Of a stretch of 64,000 bases of DNA, positions 53,195 to 64,000 are shown one piece after another. Position 1 is the stretch's first letter. Each line of letters starts with the position of its first letter. Origin of the DNA: Lasiosphaeria ovina (taxonomy: Eukaryota; Ascomycota; Sordariomycetes; Sordariales; Lasiosphaeriaceae); NCBI GenBank assembly GCA_033439765.1, contig JAULSN010000004.1:5342001-5406000 (forward strand), given 5' to 3'. The notes below the pieces were generated by a model that was not told the DNA's origin, made no database searches, and saw nothing but the letters and a program-made list of their open reading frames with translations. The translations under genes were made by a program, and so were the position numbers.

Positions 53195-54916
53195 GTTGGA
53201 GTTTTCTCGCTTGTCGTTCTTTCTTGTAGGATTGCCGTAAGATGCAAAGTTGAAGAGGGGGGGTCGCCTAATTGAGGCCAGTTGGCAGTTGCTTTTAAAA
53301 GTTCGGTTTGTAAAAAGGCAAACAGGAGCGGGAAGACAAACGACGCGACGCGTTTTGGCAAGGCTCCGATGACTTCATTCGCGGTGCGGGGCAATTACAG
53401 TGCTTGGGGTGGAAGGCGTACTGCGGGGAGCAGGCCCAGTGACCACCGGACACTCTGGGGCAGGAGCCGGGGGTGACAGGCGGCTCGCTTAACGTTCCAA
53501 GGTTCGCTCCTTCCTTACCTGAGGCTTCAGCGATTGCCGGCTCCCGAAAAGGAACCTACACTCCAATCCCTGAATGTTTGTTAGCGGGGGACTTTCCAAC
53601 ATTCAGGGATTGGAGTGACACTCCGAGAGGCAAAAGCTAGTAAGGGCGGTAGGTCCGCCTTTCGACTTGCGCTATCGATTTCCGAAGACAGTAGCCTCTC
53701 CACAGTCCACTTTCCCTTTCCTCACACAAAGACACAATGCGATGCGACGCAGCCGAAGATGGATGCAGCCCGCGACGCAACAGGAAAGGCTTCACTCCCG
53801 TGTATGTGCCTCCAGGTCGCGGTTGGTGTCGAATTTTGAGGTCGGCCAGTCTGGATTTCGCACCTTCTGCAGCGAGGGCATGACGACTCTTGTTAAGATG
53901 GTGTGGTGGATGTAAGGGTGCTTCGGCTTCGCGGGTTCAATCCAACTCGAGAAATCTGATCGCTTAATTCGGAGGAGCTGCAGCATTTGACCATTTGGTG
54001 TCAAGGTGGTGTGGTGAATGCATGATGCGGCCCTGCCTCGCTTCTGTCGAGATCAACATGGCGACCAACGGTTCCCTCCCGTGGTTGCTGATGCTCTCCC
54101 GAATGCTTCACCGGGCCCAGGTGCTACCCGCTCGCCGATCTGGTCCTAGATCCAGATTGCAGATCGGTTCCGTCCTGCAGAGAGAGAGGCTCTTTCCAGC
54201 TGGACCTTAGCCAGGGTCACATTCGCCATGCCTGCGAAGTTGCGGCGAGCGGAGATTGCGACACATTCGGAAGAGCAGAGCTAGGCGAAAGCTTTTCAAG
54301 CCTGTCTCTCCAAGCTCTGCCGCCAAGTTACGACACTACTTATGTACGTCGGCCTCGTGCCACGTGTGAGATATCCCCTAGTGGAGAGACAAGAGACGGT
54401 TTTGGGTGACATCGAGGCCGGTGGGCTGCCAGAGCTAGGGCAGTCCAGGCTTGTCGTCAACCCCCTCGAGCCTCGGTGCGATCAAGCTGTGTGTCCTCAG
54501 GCCTCGCCCTATCTCCTTAGTCCAAGGCCCACCAGCCGTAGCTGTATCTAGTTCGAGAGGGGGCGGAGATGTCCCATGGCTTTCCTCAGTTCCTGCCTGC
54601 GCAAACCACTCGCTTCCCTAGCGTCCCCGGTATTTACTTCATACCCGTCTTCGCTACCCCGTACCCTGCACGCTACCTCCTTGGTGGCCTGTCTTGGCGA
54701 GCAGATCGTCTTTGGTGCCTGCATGGCCCAGCCCCATCCCGTCCCACTCTTCCGCTCGAACCGAGCCATGGCAAACATCTACAGTCCCCCTCTCCCCAGC
54801 CCGAAACGTGTCCCTCGGGGCCATCCTGCCGGTAACATGTTTAAGTATTGCCCTGCCGCCCTTGTGCCGCCCCGTTTTCCCCGTCCATTGTATCCTCTGG
54901 AGACACCAATACCACC
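53195..54916. other. Divergent 1.7-kb intergenic region
   Basis: It lies between the starts of NSE1 (-) and the membrane gene at 54917 (+). It contains the 20-bp inverted repeat listed separately. No further gene is supported; open frames such as 54576-55085 cover the next gene in other frames. Confidence 0.5.
53559..53617. repeat. Perfect 20-bp inverted repeat (hairpin), 19-nt loop
   Basis: The arms CACTCCAATCCCTGAATGTT (53559-53578) and its exact reverse complement (53598-53617) flank a 19-nt G-rich loop. There is no obvious target duplication. Confidence 0.9.
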
Positions 54917-56147
54917 ATGGGTGCCCAGTTGCCCTCGAAAGCTGTCGGACAGGCCGCCGGCATCCTCGTTTACAGCTTCGTTCGTTTGGCCTGTAGCCTC
55001 TTCTTGGTCTGGCTGGTGTGGACTCACAACGAGCGGAAGAGCTGTAAGTGAACCCGCATTCGTCCCTCCCCTAATATTATGCTAATAGGTTCTAGATATT
55101 GCCATGCTTGGATTCTTCATGTCCCTCAGTACCCTAGCATCGATCGTCCAGCAGATACATACCATAGTGTCTTGGAGGGATGTCAAGACGGATCAACACG
55201 AGAATATGCTGGCAAACGAGGGGGAATCCGGAGCTTCACGTCACTGGCGCCTCTACTGGGCTCGACCGCGTCCTCTTCTACATCCGTACGTCTCCTTTGC
55301 CTTGCACTTCCTGTCATGTTCTACCCGGTAGCCCAGAATATTATACGTACAATGTCGACGCCCTACTCGTGCTCTGCTGGTCCGTCGAGCTTGCATATTC
55401 CATCTACCAGTTACGGGGTAGTAGGCTTTCCCGATTCCACGGTAGTATAGTGGCCAAATCGGCAGCTGTAGTTCTGCCCGCCGTCCAGATGATTCTCCTT
55501 CAACTCAGTGGTGGCGTCCAGGAAAGCACAGCTGGCTTCATTATCTTGGCCGACTTTATCAGTACGCGCCCACTCCCAACTAATGGGTGCCCCCTGCTAA
55601 CATCCCCAGTGATTGCAAGTTTCGCTGTCGGGAGTCTTCTCTTGCTCGCCATTCTCGGCAAATATGTGCACACAAGATTTGCTCTGCTTTCATGGACTGT
55701 ACGGTACGGCCGGCAATCCCAGGACACAGACGATGGCAGCGCAATGGCGAGCAATGGCGGCCAAGCAAGGCCTGCGCGGCGCACGAACATATACGACAGG
55801 TGGCCCGTCATTCGCTTCACGATAGCCTTTGTTGCTCTCAGGTGAGACCTCGCGCTACATCTCGGCGTTTTGAGCTAACAATGGTGTCTAGTCTTTTCGA
55901 GCTCGTCGTCATTGTGTTTCAGCTGCACGCCGCCAGCAACAACAACCGGGCGAACATCCCAAAGGAGCCAGACCTGAGCGCTGCCAAAGGCCAGCCCGAC
56001 TTTGCTCTCTTCGTGCCAGGCCCAGGCGCAAACCTCCTGACCTTTGTCGTGTTTGGTACGACCCGCTCGTTTCGCGACTACATGTGGACGCTCTTCACTC
56101 CCAAACAGGTGCAAGAAAAGCGGTTGGCGAGGAGGAGGGCCAGGTAA
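54917..56147 (+). CDS. Fungal polytopic membrane protein with frameshift and early stop
   Basis: Five exons: 54917-55043, 55096-55285, 55337-55561, 55610-55841 and 55892-56147. Splice sites are clean (GTAAGT, GTACGT, GTACGC, GTGAGA donors), but exon 2 is readable only if one base of a five-G run at 55220-55224 is ignored: ...ENMLANEG runs in one frame and NPELHVTGASTGLDRVLFYI in the next. This gives about 342 residues with seven or so hydrophobic helices (ILVYSFVRLACSLFLVWLVW, IAMLGFFMSLSTLASIVQQI, YYTYNVDALLVLCWSVELAYSIYQL, IASFAVGSLLLLAILGKY). The TAA at 56145-56147 is followed, in the same frame, by 64 more coding-like codons (DVEAGDSGIKLQKLD, RDDDEWPIILKSP) up to TAA 56340. The family is fungus-specific, of unknown role. 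Either a fresh pseudogene or sequence errors; a 36-bp intron could also bypass the TAA. Confidence 0.7.
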
Positions 56148-56342
56148 TCGGCTTCCCGGAACAACGCCATCCCCGCCAGCCTCCCTCCCCAGGACGTAGA
56201 GGCGGGAGACAGTGGAATCAAGCTCCAGAAACTCGACCAAGGGGAAGAGACACAGCTGGGAGGAAAGCGCGACGACGATGAGTGGCCCATAATACTGAAA
56301 TCGCCGTCACCGGCACTGTCGCCGGGCTCGAATTGGAGATAA

Positions 56343-56894
56343 AGATTTCTCAGAGGAGGAGGAGGGAAGGTGTTTTGAAGGCATCCACGTTATGCTGGGC
56401 AGCGTGGCGGCAACCCCCTAATGGCTGAAGAACTTAATTATCATTTAGACACGACGCATACGAAGGAGCAATACACGAATGATACCCCTTTTTAACCACA
56501 TCGAGTTCATGTCCCCTAATGTCAAGACTAGTATGTTGTGGCTTAAAATCAGAGCCCTTACTCTATGCCCCGATATGATATCAATAGCAAGTATCGAGGG
56601 AGGAGCAATAGGATGCCGGCGGTGATTTTATTCGTCAACGCCCCCCGTTTCGTATAATCTTCCTTTCATAGTGCATTCCTACCCACTAAGATAGTGACGG
56701 TGGAATTGGCGATATGAAGCCCCCCTTCAAGTCGTGTCTTTTATCCTCTACTTGTTCCAGACCGACATATACACCGGTGTACTTACTTGTATGTATGAAG
56801 CTACCCGACTATATCCCCCCCTGTATCTCCGTGTGCCCTTCCGTGCATGCATCATTCATAACAAATCATCATCGCTTCATACCAGTCCCGGCCT
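56343..56894. other. 3' intergenic region
   Basis: It lies between the convergent membrane gene and the transporter gene. Nothing else is seen. Confidence 0.5.
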
Positions 56895-58801
56895 TCACTT
56901 CTTGATGCCCAGCCTAGGCAGCTTGACCTGCACCAGCAACAACAAACTCACGACGGCCAGCAGCGCGCAGCCGAGAAACGTCAGGCGCAGCGAGGCCTGG
57001 TAGCTGTGGACGGCCTGGTCGCGATAGACAGGATCCAGGTCGCGGATGGCCTCGACGGACTTGCGCACGAGGGCGACGACGGCGGCCTTGTCGGGGCCGT
57101 CGTCGACGAAGCGCTCGAGGTAGTGCCACAGGGCGTTTTGCAGGACGAGCGACGTGCAGGCGACGCCGACGACGGTGCCGAGGCTGCGCCACAGGATCAG
57201 CGAGCTCGTGACGACGGCTTGGTCGTCCCGGTCCGACACGGCCAGGATTGCCATGAAGGTGCCGGGGAACTGGAACCCCTGGCCCGCCGCCGACGGGACC
57301 AGGCACAGCAGGTACAGCGCCACGGGCCAGCCGCGCTGCATTGATGATAGGCACAGCGTGCCGACGACGATCAGCCCGGCGCCGAGCACCAGCGGCCATT
57401 TGAGGCGGCGCGTGTACGTGATCAGGAACCCCGTGGCCACGCCGGCCGTTGACGCCACGGCCGACGACACGACCAGGCTGAGGCCCGACTCGGTGGCGCT
57501 CGTCAGGAGCACGGCCTGGAAGAAGATGGGGCTGGCGAGAGGGAGAGAGAATTCAGTCAGCAGGGGTCAGTGAGGCAGGCGGCCGTAGCGGATTGAGATG
57601 CAGGACGCGGATGCCTTACACGTTAAAGTTGATGCCGTTGGCTATGAAGGCGCCGATGAAGTTAGAGAAGATAAGATTCGTGAACGGGACCTTGAGAATC
57701 AGGCGCATGGGCATGATGGGTTTGAAGGCGTGGGTCTCGACGTAGAGGAACAGGGGAAACAAGACGACAAAGACGACGAGCGAGCCGATGACGAAGCGGT
57801 CGGACCCTAACAAGACTAGATTTAGCATGGGGGTTATTCCAAAAAAGACCCCATTGACCTTGACCATGCCACTTACATGGGAAGACATTCCCACCGAGGG
57901 TCTAGATCTCAGTTAGCCAGTGTGTCACTCTTCTCCATCTATACTTCACCATCAGACAAAAAAGGGGGGAGGGGAGGACGTACCAAGCCAAGGATGAGAA
58001 ACGTCACAGAAGTCGACAAGAGAGCCGAGCCCGTAAAGTCGAACCGCTTCAGGGCCTCTACGATGTCCTGCTTGGCCTTGTTGTACAAGCCAATGTTGTC
58101 GGGGATGGTGAAGACGCAAATGACGAACAAGACGGCAAGCAGGGGCACCTGGCAGCCGAATTCCCATCGCCAGCCCAGGTAGTCGGCCATGACGCCTCCG
58201 AGGCCGGCGCCGAGCATGGCGCCCACGCCGTAGGCCATGTTGATGTACGACTGGAAGGCCCCACGGATTCTGTCTCATTTACTCATGTCAGACAACCGCT
58301 CTCGCTCTCATGTCAAGACATGTGTAGATAGACGCAGGAACGAAACAAAACAAGAAGGAGGGGGATGGGGAGGCGATTAGAGAACAAAAAAAAAGTGAGA
58401 GGACATACTCGATCGGCACCATATCGCTAACCATGATACTCCCCAGCGCCATCTGGCCGCCAGCACCGAAACCACAAACGGCGCGCGCGACAATAAAACT
58501 CGTCATACTCCCAGCAAGAGCACACCACAGAGTGCCAACAAGGAAGACGCCGGTAGTCACAATGAAGGGGATCTTACGACCCACAACATCAGACAAACTG
58601 CTAAGCAGGGGCTGGAAGCTGGTCGAGGTCAGCAGGAAGGCCGTCGACAGCCACGAGGCCGTGTTGCTGCTGCCAAAGTAGGACGTGATGACGGGGTGGC
58701 TCGACGCCATGATGGTGCTGTCGAAGCACGCCACAAAGTACGTCACCTCGATCTGCACAAAGATGACCCAGAAGCGCGCCGGCGAGATGCCGCCGAGATA
58801 G

Positions 58802-58859
<58 letters not shown>

Positions 58860-59352
58860 TGTCGCTCTTGACGCTGATCCCGTGGGCCGAGCCGGAGTCA
58901 GCGTCAGAGTCATCAGCGTCAGCGTCGGCGGGGCCTGCTGAGGCGGCCGGCGTCAAGAGGAGAGGCGTCTCCTCGTCGGGCGGTCCTCCACTCTCACTCG
59001 CAACAGCACGCACGCCCGAAGAGTGCAGGGGCCCGGGACTGTGGGGACTGGCAGCAGAGTCTCGCCGGCGTTGACTACGTGTGCGAGCGCGGGTGCGGCT
59101 GTGTGTCCGCGTGTTGCGCAGCATGCTGTACTCGACCGACTCGGACTCGAGCATCACGGGCCCGGCGGACTGCACGGAGCGCGAGAGCAGCAAGTCGAAC
59201 TCGTTGGGGTCCATGTCCTCGCCATCGCTAGACTCGCCGTTGCTAGACCCGCCGTCTGTGGATTCATGGTCGTTCCGGCGTCTCGGCCGGGCAGCCGGAA
59301 TGGCGGCGGGCCCGGATCCCGAGATGGGCTTCGGACTTGACTGGGACGCCAT
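56895..59352 (-). CDS. Major facilitator transporter (VBA-like, DHA2 group)
   Basis: Five exons: 59352-58409, 58269-57984, 57901-57877, 57806-57620 and 57531-56895. The phases agree, giving 692 residues; exon 3 is only 25 nt and encodes TLGGNVFP. The cytosolic N-terminus of about 185 residues is low-complexity: acidic, Arg-rich, and with a Ser-rich run. Then come about 14 helices with the facilitator signatures LSDVVGRKIPF (loop 2-3), ARAVCGFGAGGQMALGSIMVSD, GVGAMLGAGLGGVMADYLGWRWEF (motif C-like) and a FPWSDRFVIGS loop. A PIFFQAVLLTSATESGLSLV segment and a C-terminal QVKLPRLG resemble fungal vacuolar basic amino-acid transporters of the Vba group. Substrate and membrane are inferred. It could also be an exporter. 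Confidence 0.88.
58803..58865. repeat. (CTG)n/(CAG)n triplet repeat inside the transporter CDS
   Basis: About twenty CTG units, with a few TTG/GTT variants, read as AGC/AAC codons on the coding strand. They give a Ser-rich tract with a few Asn in the cytosolic N-terminus. Confidence 0.9.
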
Positions 59353-60338
59353 TGGCTCTTCTTTCTCCCTGTCTCGTCGCAGCGTGTTTGGTTTGCAGTC
59401 TCAAGATCCAGTAGAAAAGAGACGGCGGCCGGGGCCAGGTAAGTCGGTACCTAGCCCCGACTGGTGCGGAACTGGGCCCCATTTCTAGGCCGGCGAGCAA
59501 GCTGCAACCCTTGTCTCAGATATTTACTGCGTACTCGACTCGCTCTCGTATGAGCTTACTTACCCGTCCCCGCCTGGGAAAGAGCTGCTAGCTGCAATGT
59601 CGCCATCCGCCGTGGGAGCCATGGTTCATGGTGGTTGCAGTTGTGGCTGCCGGGGAAGCGCGAATGACTCCTTCGGCAAGCAACCTCGTCCGGAGCTATC
59701 ACCGATTCGGCCACAGCAGTTTTGGAGACCTGCAGCCATCTATCTCCTCATTGATTAACCCCAAGCACGTCAGAAAGACCACGAAGCATGGCTCGCGAAC
59801 CACCGCGGTCATTATATAAATCGGCGGTCCGCTGCGGCTTGTAGATGATTTATATTGATGGTCGATTCCTCCCGTCACCTCATGTATGACATGGCATGGC
59901 GCCTATTTCGTCAAACGCCACACAGCTGCCCCAGGGCAAACTACTAGGGGGACATGAACAAAGGAACGATAACGCAATTGCAGGGTTGGAGAATCCTTGG
60001 CCCCGACCCGCAGAGCCATTGATAATGAGATTGGAGTGCATCTTCCGGTTAACGCCGATTACGGGGCGGAAGTCGATGGTATGGCCGATTCTCGGTCGAG
60101 GCTGCCAGTCTCACCCCATCTGCACCAAGGGCAACCGAGGCTCGTATCTATGCATGAAGCCTCCCTCGACGTCTAGACCCCCGTTGGTGGCCAACTCTCG
60201 TCTCATCCAGCAGCCAGTTCTAGTTCTAGACTCCCAGACATGCGTCTCTAGACCAAACACGCCCCCAACGCTGAGCCTTCCCCGCGATTTACCCCGGCTT
60301 GCCGTAAACAGCATGCGCTGATGCAACTCCAATGAAGC
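59353..60338. other. Intergenic region
   Basis: It holds the transporter promoter and the 3' flank of the hexokinase gene. No gene is seen. Confidence 0.5.
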
Positions 60339-62123
60339 TCACCTGCTGGTGCTTGCCAGAGCCGAGGGCACCAGAATCCCTGCCCCCGTGATTCCGCCGT
60401 CGTGGCAGGGGCTTAATGAGATGCGAACGGGAGCCTGTCCACCAAACCTAACGTCCAATATTTCATCGATAAATCTCTGCGCATCAGCCAGATAGTTCTG
60501 AAAGTACTGTATGCAGCCCCCAGTATAGCCGACTACCAGCTCAGTAATTATACCAGGCCCCGATGCCGGCCCCTCTGGTATCTCTTCCGCACACTGGAGA
60601 AGCCCAACAGTCGAAGCGGCGACGATGCCAGCTGCTCGCACTTCGATCGCATGCGAGATACGGTATAGGGCATTGGCTAGGTGTGGTGTCCACTGGAACG
60701 AGTCGGGATCATCTACCTCCGGGAACTCGCACATGAGCTGAACCACGGTACTTCCTTTGGGGCTCCCAGGGTGGAAGTGGCTGATGAAGGTCGTCGTCAG
60801 ACCGAACCTCTGGCGCAGCTTCTTTGGCAAGGCCTCGACGGGTTGACCCAGCGCTTGGATGTAGTCGAGAAAGATAAGCCGTGCAAGCTCGCCGAGGTAT
60901 CGGCCAGCCGTCATATACTCGAGAGGTTGAAAGCCGGGAGCTTCGCCTGCTTGATCGAGCTCCTCGTCCCAGCGGCTGATGAGACCAAACCGGCGCAAGG
61001 GCGGCGCTGACCCATTGATACTCCACTCCGTGTTGACTGCGATCTTGACGTCTGCCGCGTCCTGGCCAGGCAGAACACTGATAGAGGCGGGCCGCTTGCT
61101 CGGGTGGAGGCTGCTCAGCTTCAGTGGTATGGTAGCGTTGCAGCCGGTGCCAACTATAAGACCCATGGCGGCTTTCTGGTAAACCTTTGCTGGATACTGG
61201 TATTTGAAAGACACGAGCGTGGACACGGCATCGTTGGAGATGGCCGCGATCTTAATGGGTGGGGCCTCGGCCGTCCGGTGCTTCTCATAGCCCCTGATCA
61301 GATGACCACCAAGATCTAGGTTGGATGTGATAGCAAAACCCTTTCCCATGGCCATAAGCGTTGCTTCGGACAAGGAGCTCTGTTTCATTGGAAAGCTGAA
61401 CGTGACGCCCATGGGTAATGCGTCCACGGGAGAAAGACCAAAGGCTGTACATCCTTTGCGCACCACCTCAACGATCCGGTGGCCAATCCATGCGAACAGG
61501 CTTTCCGAGTTCTCGTTTTTGAGGTGATCTTGAATGGGCCATGAGTGCTCCAAGAGGCGTTCTAGTTGCCTAGGATGCGAGTCCTCCTTGACCCGGCCAT
61601 TAGCCTGGGATCCGGCTGCCGATCCGGTATCTACCGAGGAAGCATTGTCGTAGCTGCCGAACAGCTCAACGAAGGCAACCCGCAGGTTCGTGCCACCACT
61701 TGCTGCGAGATCAGGAAGCAGTTCTTGAGGTAATGACTTGGGATTGGTTCTCTTACATGTCTATAGCAAGAAAGCTGAGCAGCGCCGTCGAGTCAGCATC
61801 GCGTTTCCAAGCGGCAGCAGTGTCGAGGCGGCCCATGCAAGATCCTCCCGAACTGCATGATCTGCAGCCGGCTCGCAGCACGGCTACTCGACAAGTTTCC
61901 GAGCGGGAACAGTGGAGATGCCGACTTACCGGCCTTGATCGCCTCCTGTTGGGGGCGTCAGGATGGACTCGGAGATGGGGGTCGGCAAGAACTGCTCCAA
62001 CGAGTCCGCCGACAAACTCCGGTATGTGGATGCCAGCTCTCGCGAGAGCCCTTCGATGAGATGAGAATTGACCTCCAGCGGCTTCAGAAATTCGTCGAGG
62101 GTGGGGACGGTGGTTGGCGCCAT
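60339..62123 (-). CDS. Hexokinase family protein, atypical
   Basis: Three exons: 62123-61930, 61774-61757 (18 nt) and 61698-60339, all phase 2, giving 523 residues. The micro-exon encodes the start of the phosphate-1 motif, which is completed after splicing as FLAIDIGGTNLRVAF (66-80). Other boxes: GVTFSFPMKQSSLSEATL, KIAAISNDAVSTL (where true hexokinases have NDTVGT, the Asp being catalytic), GLIVGTGCNATIP, and GGCIQYF near the C-terminal helix. The catalytic-type Asp is kept, but the usual TFSYP and NDT-x-GT residues are altered, as in the regulatory hexokinase-like proteins of filamentous fungi (the Aspergillus HxkC/HxkD group). It may be a sugar sensor or regulator with low catalysis. The CDS ends at AGG-TGA, which also reads as a GTGAGC donor, so a further 3' exon cannot be excluded. 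Confidence 0.88.
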
Positions 62124-63473
62124 TGCAAGTCAACGCTTACTCGGGCCAGGACAGGGCAAGGAAGGCAGGCAGGACCGCAGTGTCAAATATATCCAGTAAT
62201 GCCTTTGTAGTAGGAAAGTCCGATGTTGTGGTCGCTGTTGTATTCGCCGCACTTCGCACTCATATCATGATCGCGTAGACTAGGTATAAAACAGGCAAGG
62301 AAGGCGCATGCCAAGGAGCTGCTGGGGGGTTTGTTGGTAACACGCAACAGAGAAAAGATCAGAGGCAGTGGTGTGCTTGGTTACGGCTGGAAAGAATCGC
62401 CAGTCTAGGAAAGAGTAGTCGCAGTCGGAGTTGCTAGTTTCCGTCTTTTGGTCTGATCTGGTCTGGTTGACTTTCAATCTCAACGGATGTCACGTATCAT
62501 CACGAAGGGGGTCACCCAGTCAAAGGGAGGACGGACGGGCCACAGGGAAAGAGCAGGTCTGCCTCACTGGTGGGTCGCAACGTGTTTGGGTGCCTCCTGC
62601 CCTGCCGCCGCTGATGCCAACGGCAGTAGCGGGTGATCACCGCTCCTCCCTGGCCGGCCCCAAAACGCTGTGCCCCACGATACCGAACGAAAGAAACAAT
62701 GAGAAGGGCGATGTGACGTAAATTGCGTGACGACGCCCCATTTCCATTTCAATGTATGCGCGACATGCGAGGCTACCCTAGAATATGGGAGCTGACCCCT
62801 AGACAACCGAGAGCTCTATAGAATTTTGTTCGTTTTGTGTAGAGAGCAATACCGCAGCGCGCCGCCATTGGTGATTACCCTCCTAGCGAGCCCCAGTCGC
62901 AGTGCGGGCGAGTTTGCGCCATCGCGGGAGATATCTTTGCGGCCCGGGCTTTTAATACTCCAACCGCACCCAGCTGATGTGGGGAAAAGATGGAAGGTGC
63001 CGAAGAGTAGAGAGCGACCTTTTTACTTCTATTCAGGAGAATTCCATCGACTTAATAGCGAAGGGAAAGTTTGTAGTCGTCTAGGAAGAGACTGGTAATG
63101 GAAAATTACCTAACTCATGCATCGCTCGTTGGGCTATAATTTCATGTTACTGAGCTGTATCAGCGTGTTAGTGCAGTGCAATACCAGACCTGTATTACAC
63201 GACGTTTCCGGTAATTGAGGTTAGCCTGACAAGGCTCGGTTACATGGGCCAACGCCTTTCGCGAGGACGACGACGCCATCGCAGAGCAAACCAAAACAGC
63301 AAGCGAACGAACGAACGAACGAAACAAGCTTCGCCGCAGCTCGCCGCAAAACCCCACCCCGACCATCGATCTTGACAGCACATCTTTGCGCCCAGCAAAC
63401 GCATAACAGCCCGTTACTTAGCAGCGAATATTACAGTATCGAACCGAAACCCGTAACAAGACCACAGCCGGCG
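62124..63473. promoter_or_regulatory. Divergent intergenic region, hexokinase/GILT
   Basis: 1.35 kb between the starts of two genes. It contains an ACGA(5) tetranucleotide run at about 63306-63325 in the leader of the downstream gene. No other gene is seen. Confidence 0.45.
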
Positions 63474-64000
63474 ATGGACGAGAAGCACCCGCAGCAGCCG
63501 CAGGAGCAACAGCACCAGCAGCAAGCGCGCTCCATGACACCACTCGTCCGGCGGCGGCCCCTGCTGGCCGCGTGTCTCATTATCTGGAGTTTAATGGCAT
63601 ACGGCTGCTACCGGGGGTGGACGCAGCCGCGCGTGGTGGACATACTCCCGCTCCAACCAGCTGGAGACTATCTGGTCCCGCTAGAGGCGCACATTATGAG
63701 CAAGTGCCCGGACGCGAGGGTAAAGTTTCTCCCCTGTCTAAGACCTATCGTTGTTGTTGCAAGCATGTCATTCTGACGTTGGTCGTGTCCCCTTTTTTAT
63801 AGGATTGCTTGGAGCAGCTCATCCTACCCGCGATGGAGCAGGTCGCTGACCTCGTCAACTTCACCCTGTCCTTTATCGGAACGTAGGTCGAGACGCTTTC
63901 GTTCCTTTGCATAACCTTTCTTGCAAGACCCCAGAGTCCAGCCGACTGACGCGCTTTGCCTTTCTATCTAGACCTACAGAGCACAATGATGGCGTTGCCT
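63474..64000 (+). CDS. GILT-family thiol reductase, 5' part (cut by window end)
   Basis: Exons so far: 63474-63719, 63803-63882 and 63972 to the window edge. Donors are GTAAAG and GTAGGT, acceptors TTATAG and TATCTAG, and the frame is kept. The first exon encodes a Gln/Pro-rich start, a single hydrophobic helix at about 29-47 (LLAACLIIWSLMAYGCYRGW, a signal anchor), then VPLEAHIMSKCPDA. Exon 2 continues with DCLEQLILPAMEQVADLVNFTLSFIG and exon 3 with TPTEHNDGVA. This series is typical of fungal GILT homologs, where the KCPDARDC motif occupies the place of the redox CxxC. GILT proteins reduce disulfides in acidic compartments. The single anchor suggests a type II membrane or vacuolar protein. 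The rest of the gene lies beyond the window. Confidence 0.85.

Noticed and set aside
53925..53960. Possible tRNA: GCGGGTTCAATCCAACTCG resembles a T-arm
   Set aside because: No matching acceptor stem, D-arm or anticodon arm could be folded around it on either strand.
1..64000. CRISPR arrays, bacterial operons, rRNA genes, viral polymerase genes
   Set aside because: None was seen. Introns and protein families are eukaryotic and fungal throughout.

Overview
The window is genomic DNA of a filamentous ascomycete (Pezizomycotina, most likely a Sordariomycete). Genes are cut by short introns, mostly 50-100 bp, with GTAAGT/GTGAGT-type donors and CTAAC-like branch sites. The proteins are typically fungal, and gene-dense blocks alternate with gene-poor stretches holding decayed genes and a transposon relic. 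No bacterial, viral, rRNA or tRNA feature was supported.

Layout. (1) 1-4552: the 3' part of a SUN-domain nuclear-envelope gene, convergent with the DEAD-box rRNA-processing helicase DBP4. (2) 4553-14157: gene-poor. It holds a lineage-specific gene with a PARP-finger-like Cys/His cluster (7326-8516), an M14 carboxypeptidase pseudogene with several stops and a frameshift (about 8640-9725), and a fungal multi-pass membrane protein (10473-11899). (3) 14158-21548: the most unusual locus, four genes in the order amidoligase (-), gamma-glutamylcyclotransferase-like (+), amidoligase (-), gamma-glutamylcyclotransferase-like (+). This is a tandem duplication of a divergent two-gene unit. One partner is predicted to form, and the other to cleave, gamma-glutamyl-type amide bonds. 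(4) 22186-26121: a seven-exon gene for a 1,189-residue fungal C2H2 protein. (5) 27445-29586: an intronless 713-residue fungal protein with a HicA-like C-terminal end. (6) 30830-33720: two decaying genes on opposite strands, a subtilisin-like (S8) protease and a modular Cys-rich secreted-type protein, meeting at about 32.2 kb. (7) 35181-37284: a polytopic membrane protein with a GC-AG intron. (8) 38266-39150: an 865-bp non-autonomous inverted-repeat transposon with about 70-bp ends and a perfect 10-bp target duplication.

(9) 39887-63000 is mainly conserved nuclear and housekeeping content: a ten-exon SNF2/RING ATPase (RAD16/RAD5-like), the spliceosomal Myb protein CEF1/CDC5, the COMPASS subunit BRE2 (ASH2L), a conserved fungal C-terminal membrane-anchor protein, the SMC5/6 subunit NSE1, a polytopic membrane gene with two lesions, a VBA-like major facilitator transporter with an expanded polyserine tract, and an atypical hexokinase. 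The window ends inside a GILT-family thiol reductase gene.

Exon boundaries were set by hand from splice consensus and reading-frame continuity. They are internally consistent but not backed by transcripts.
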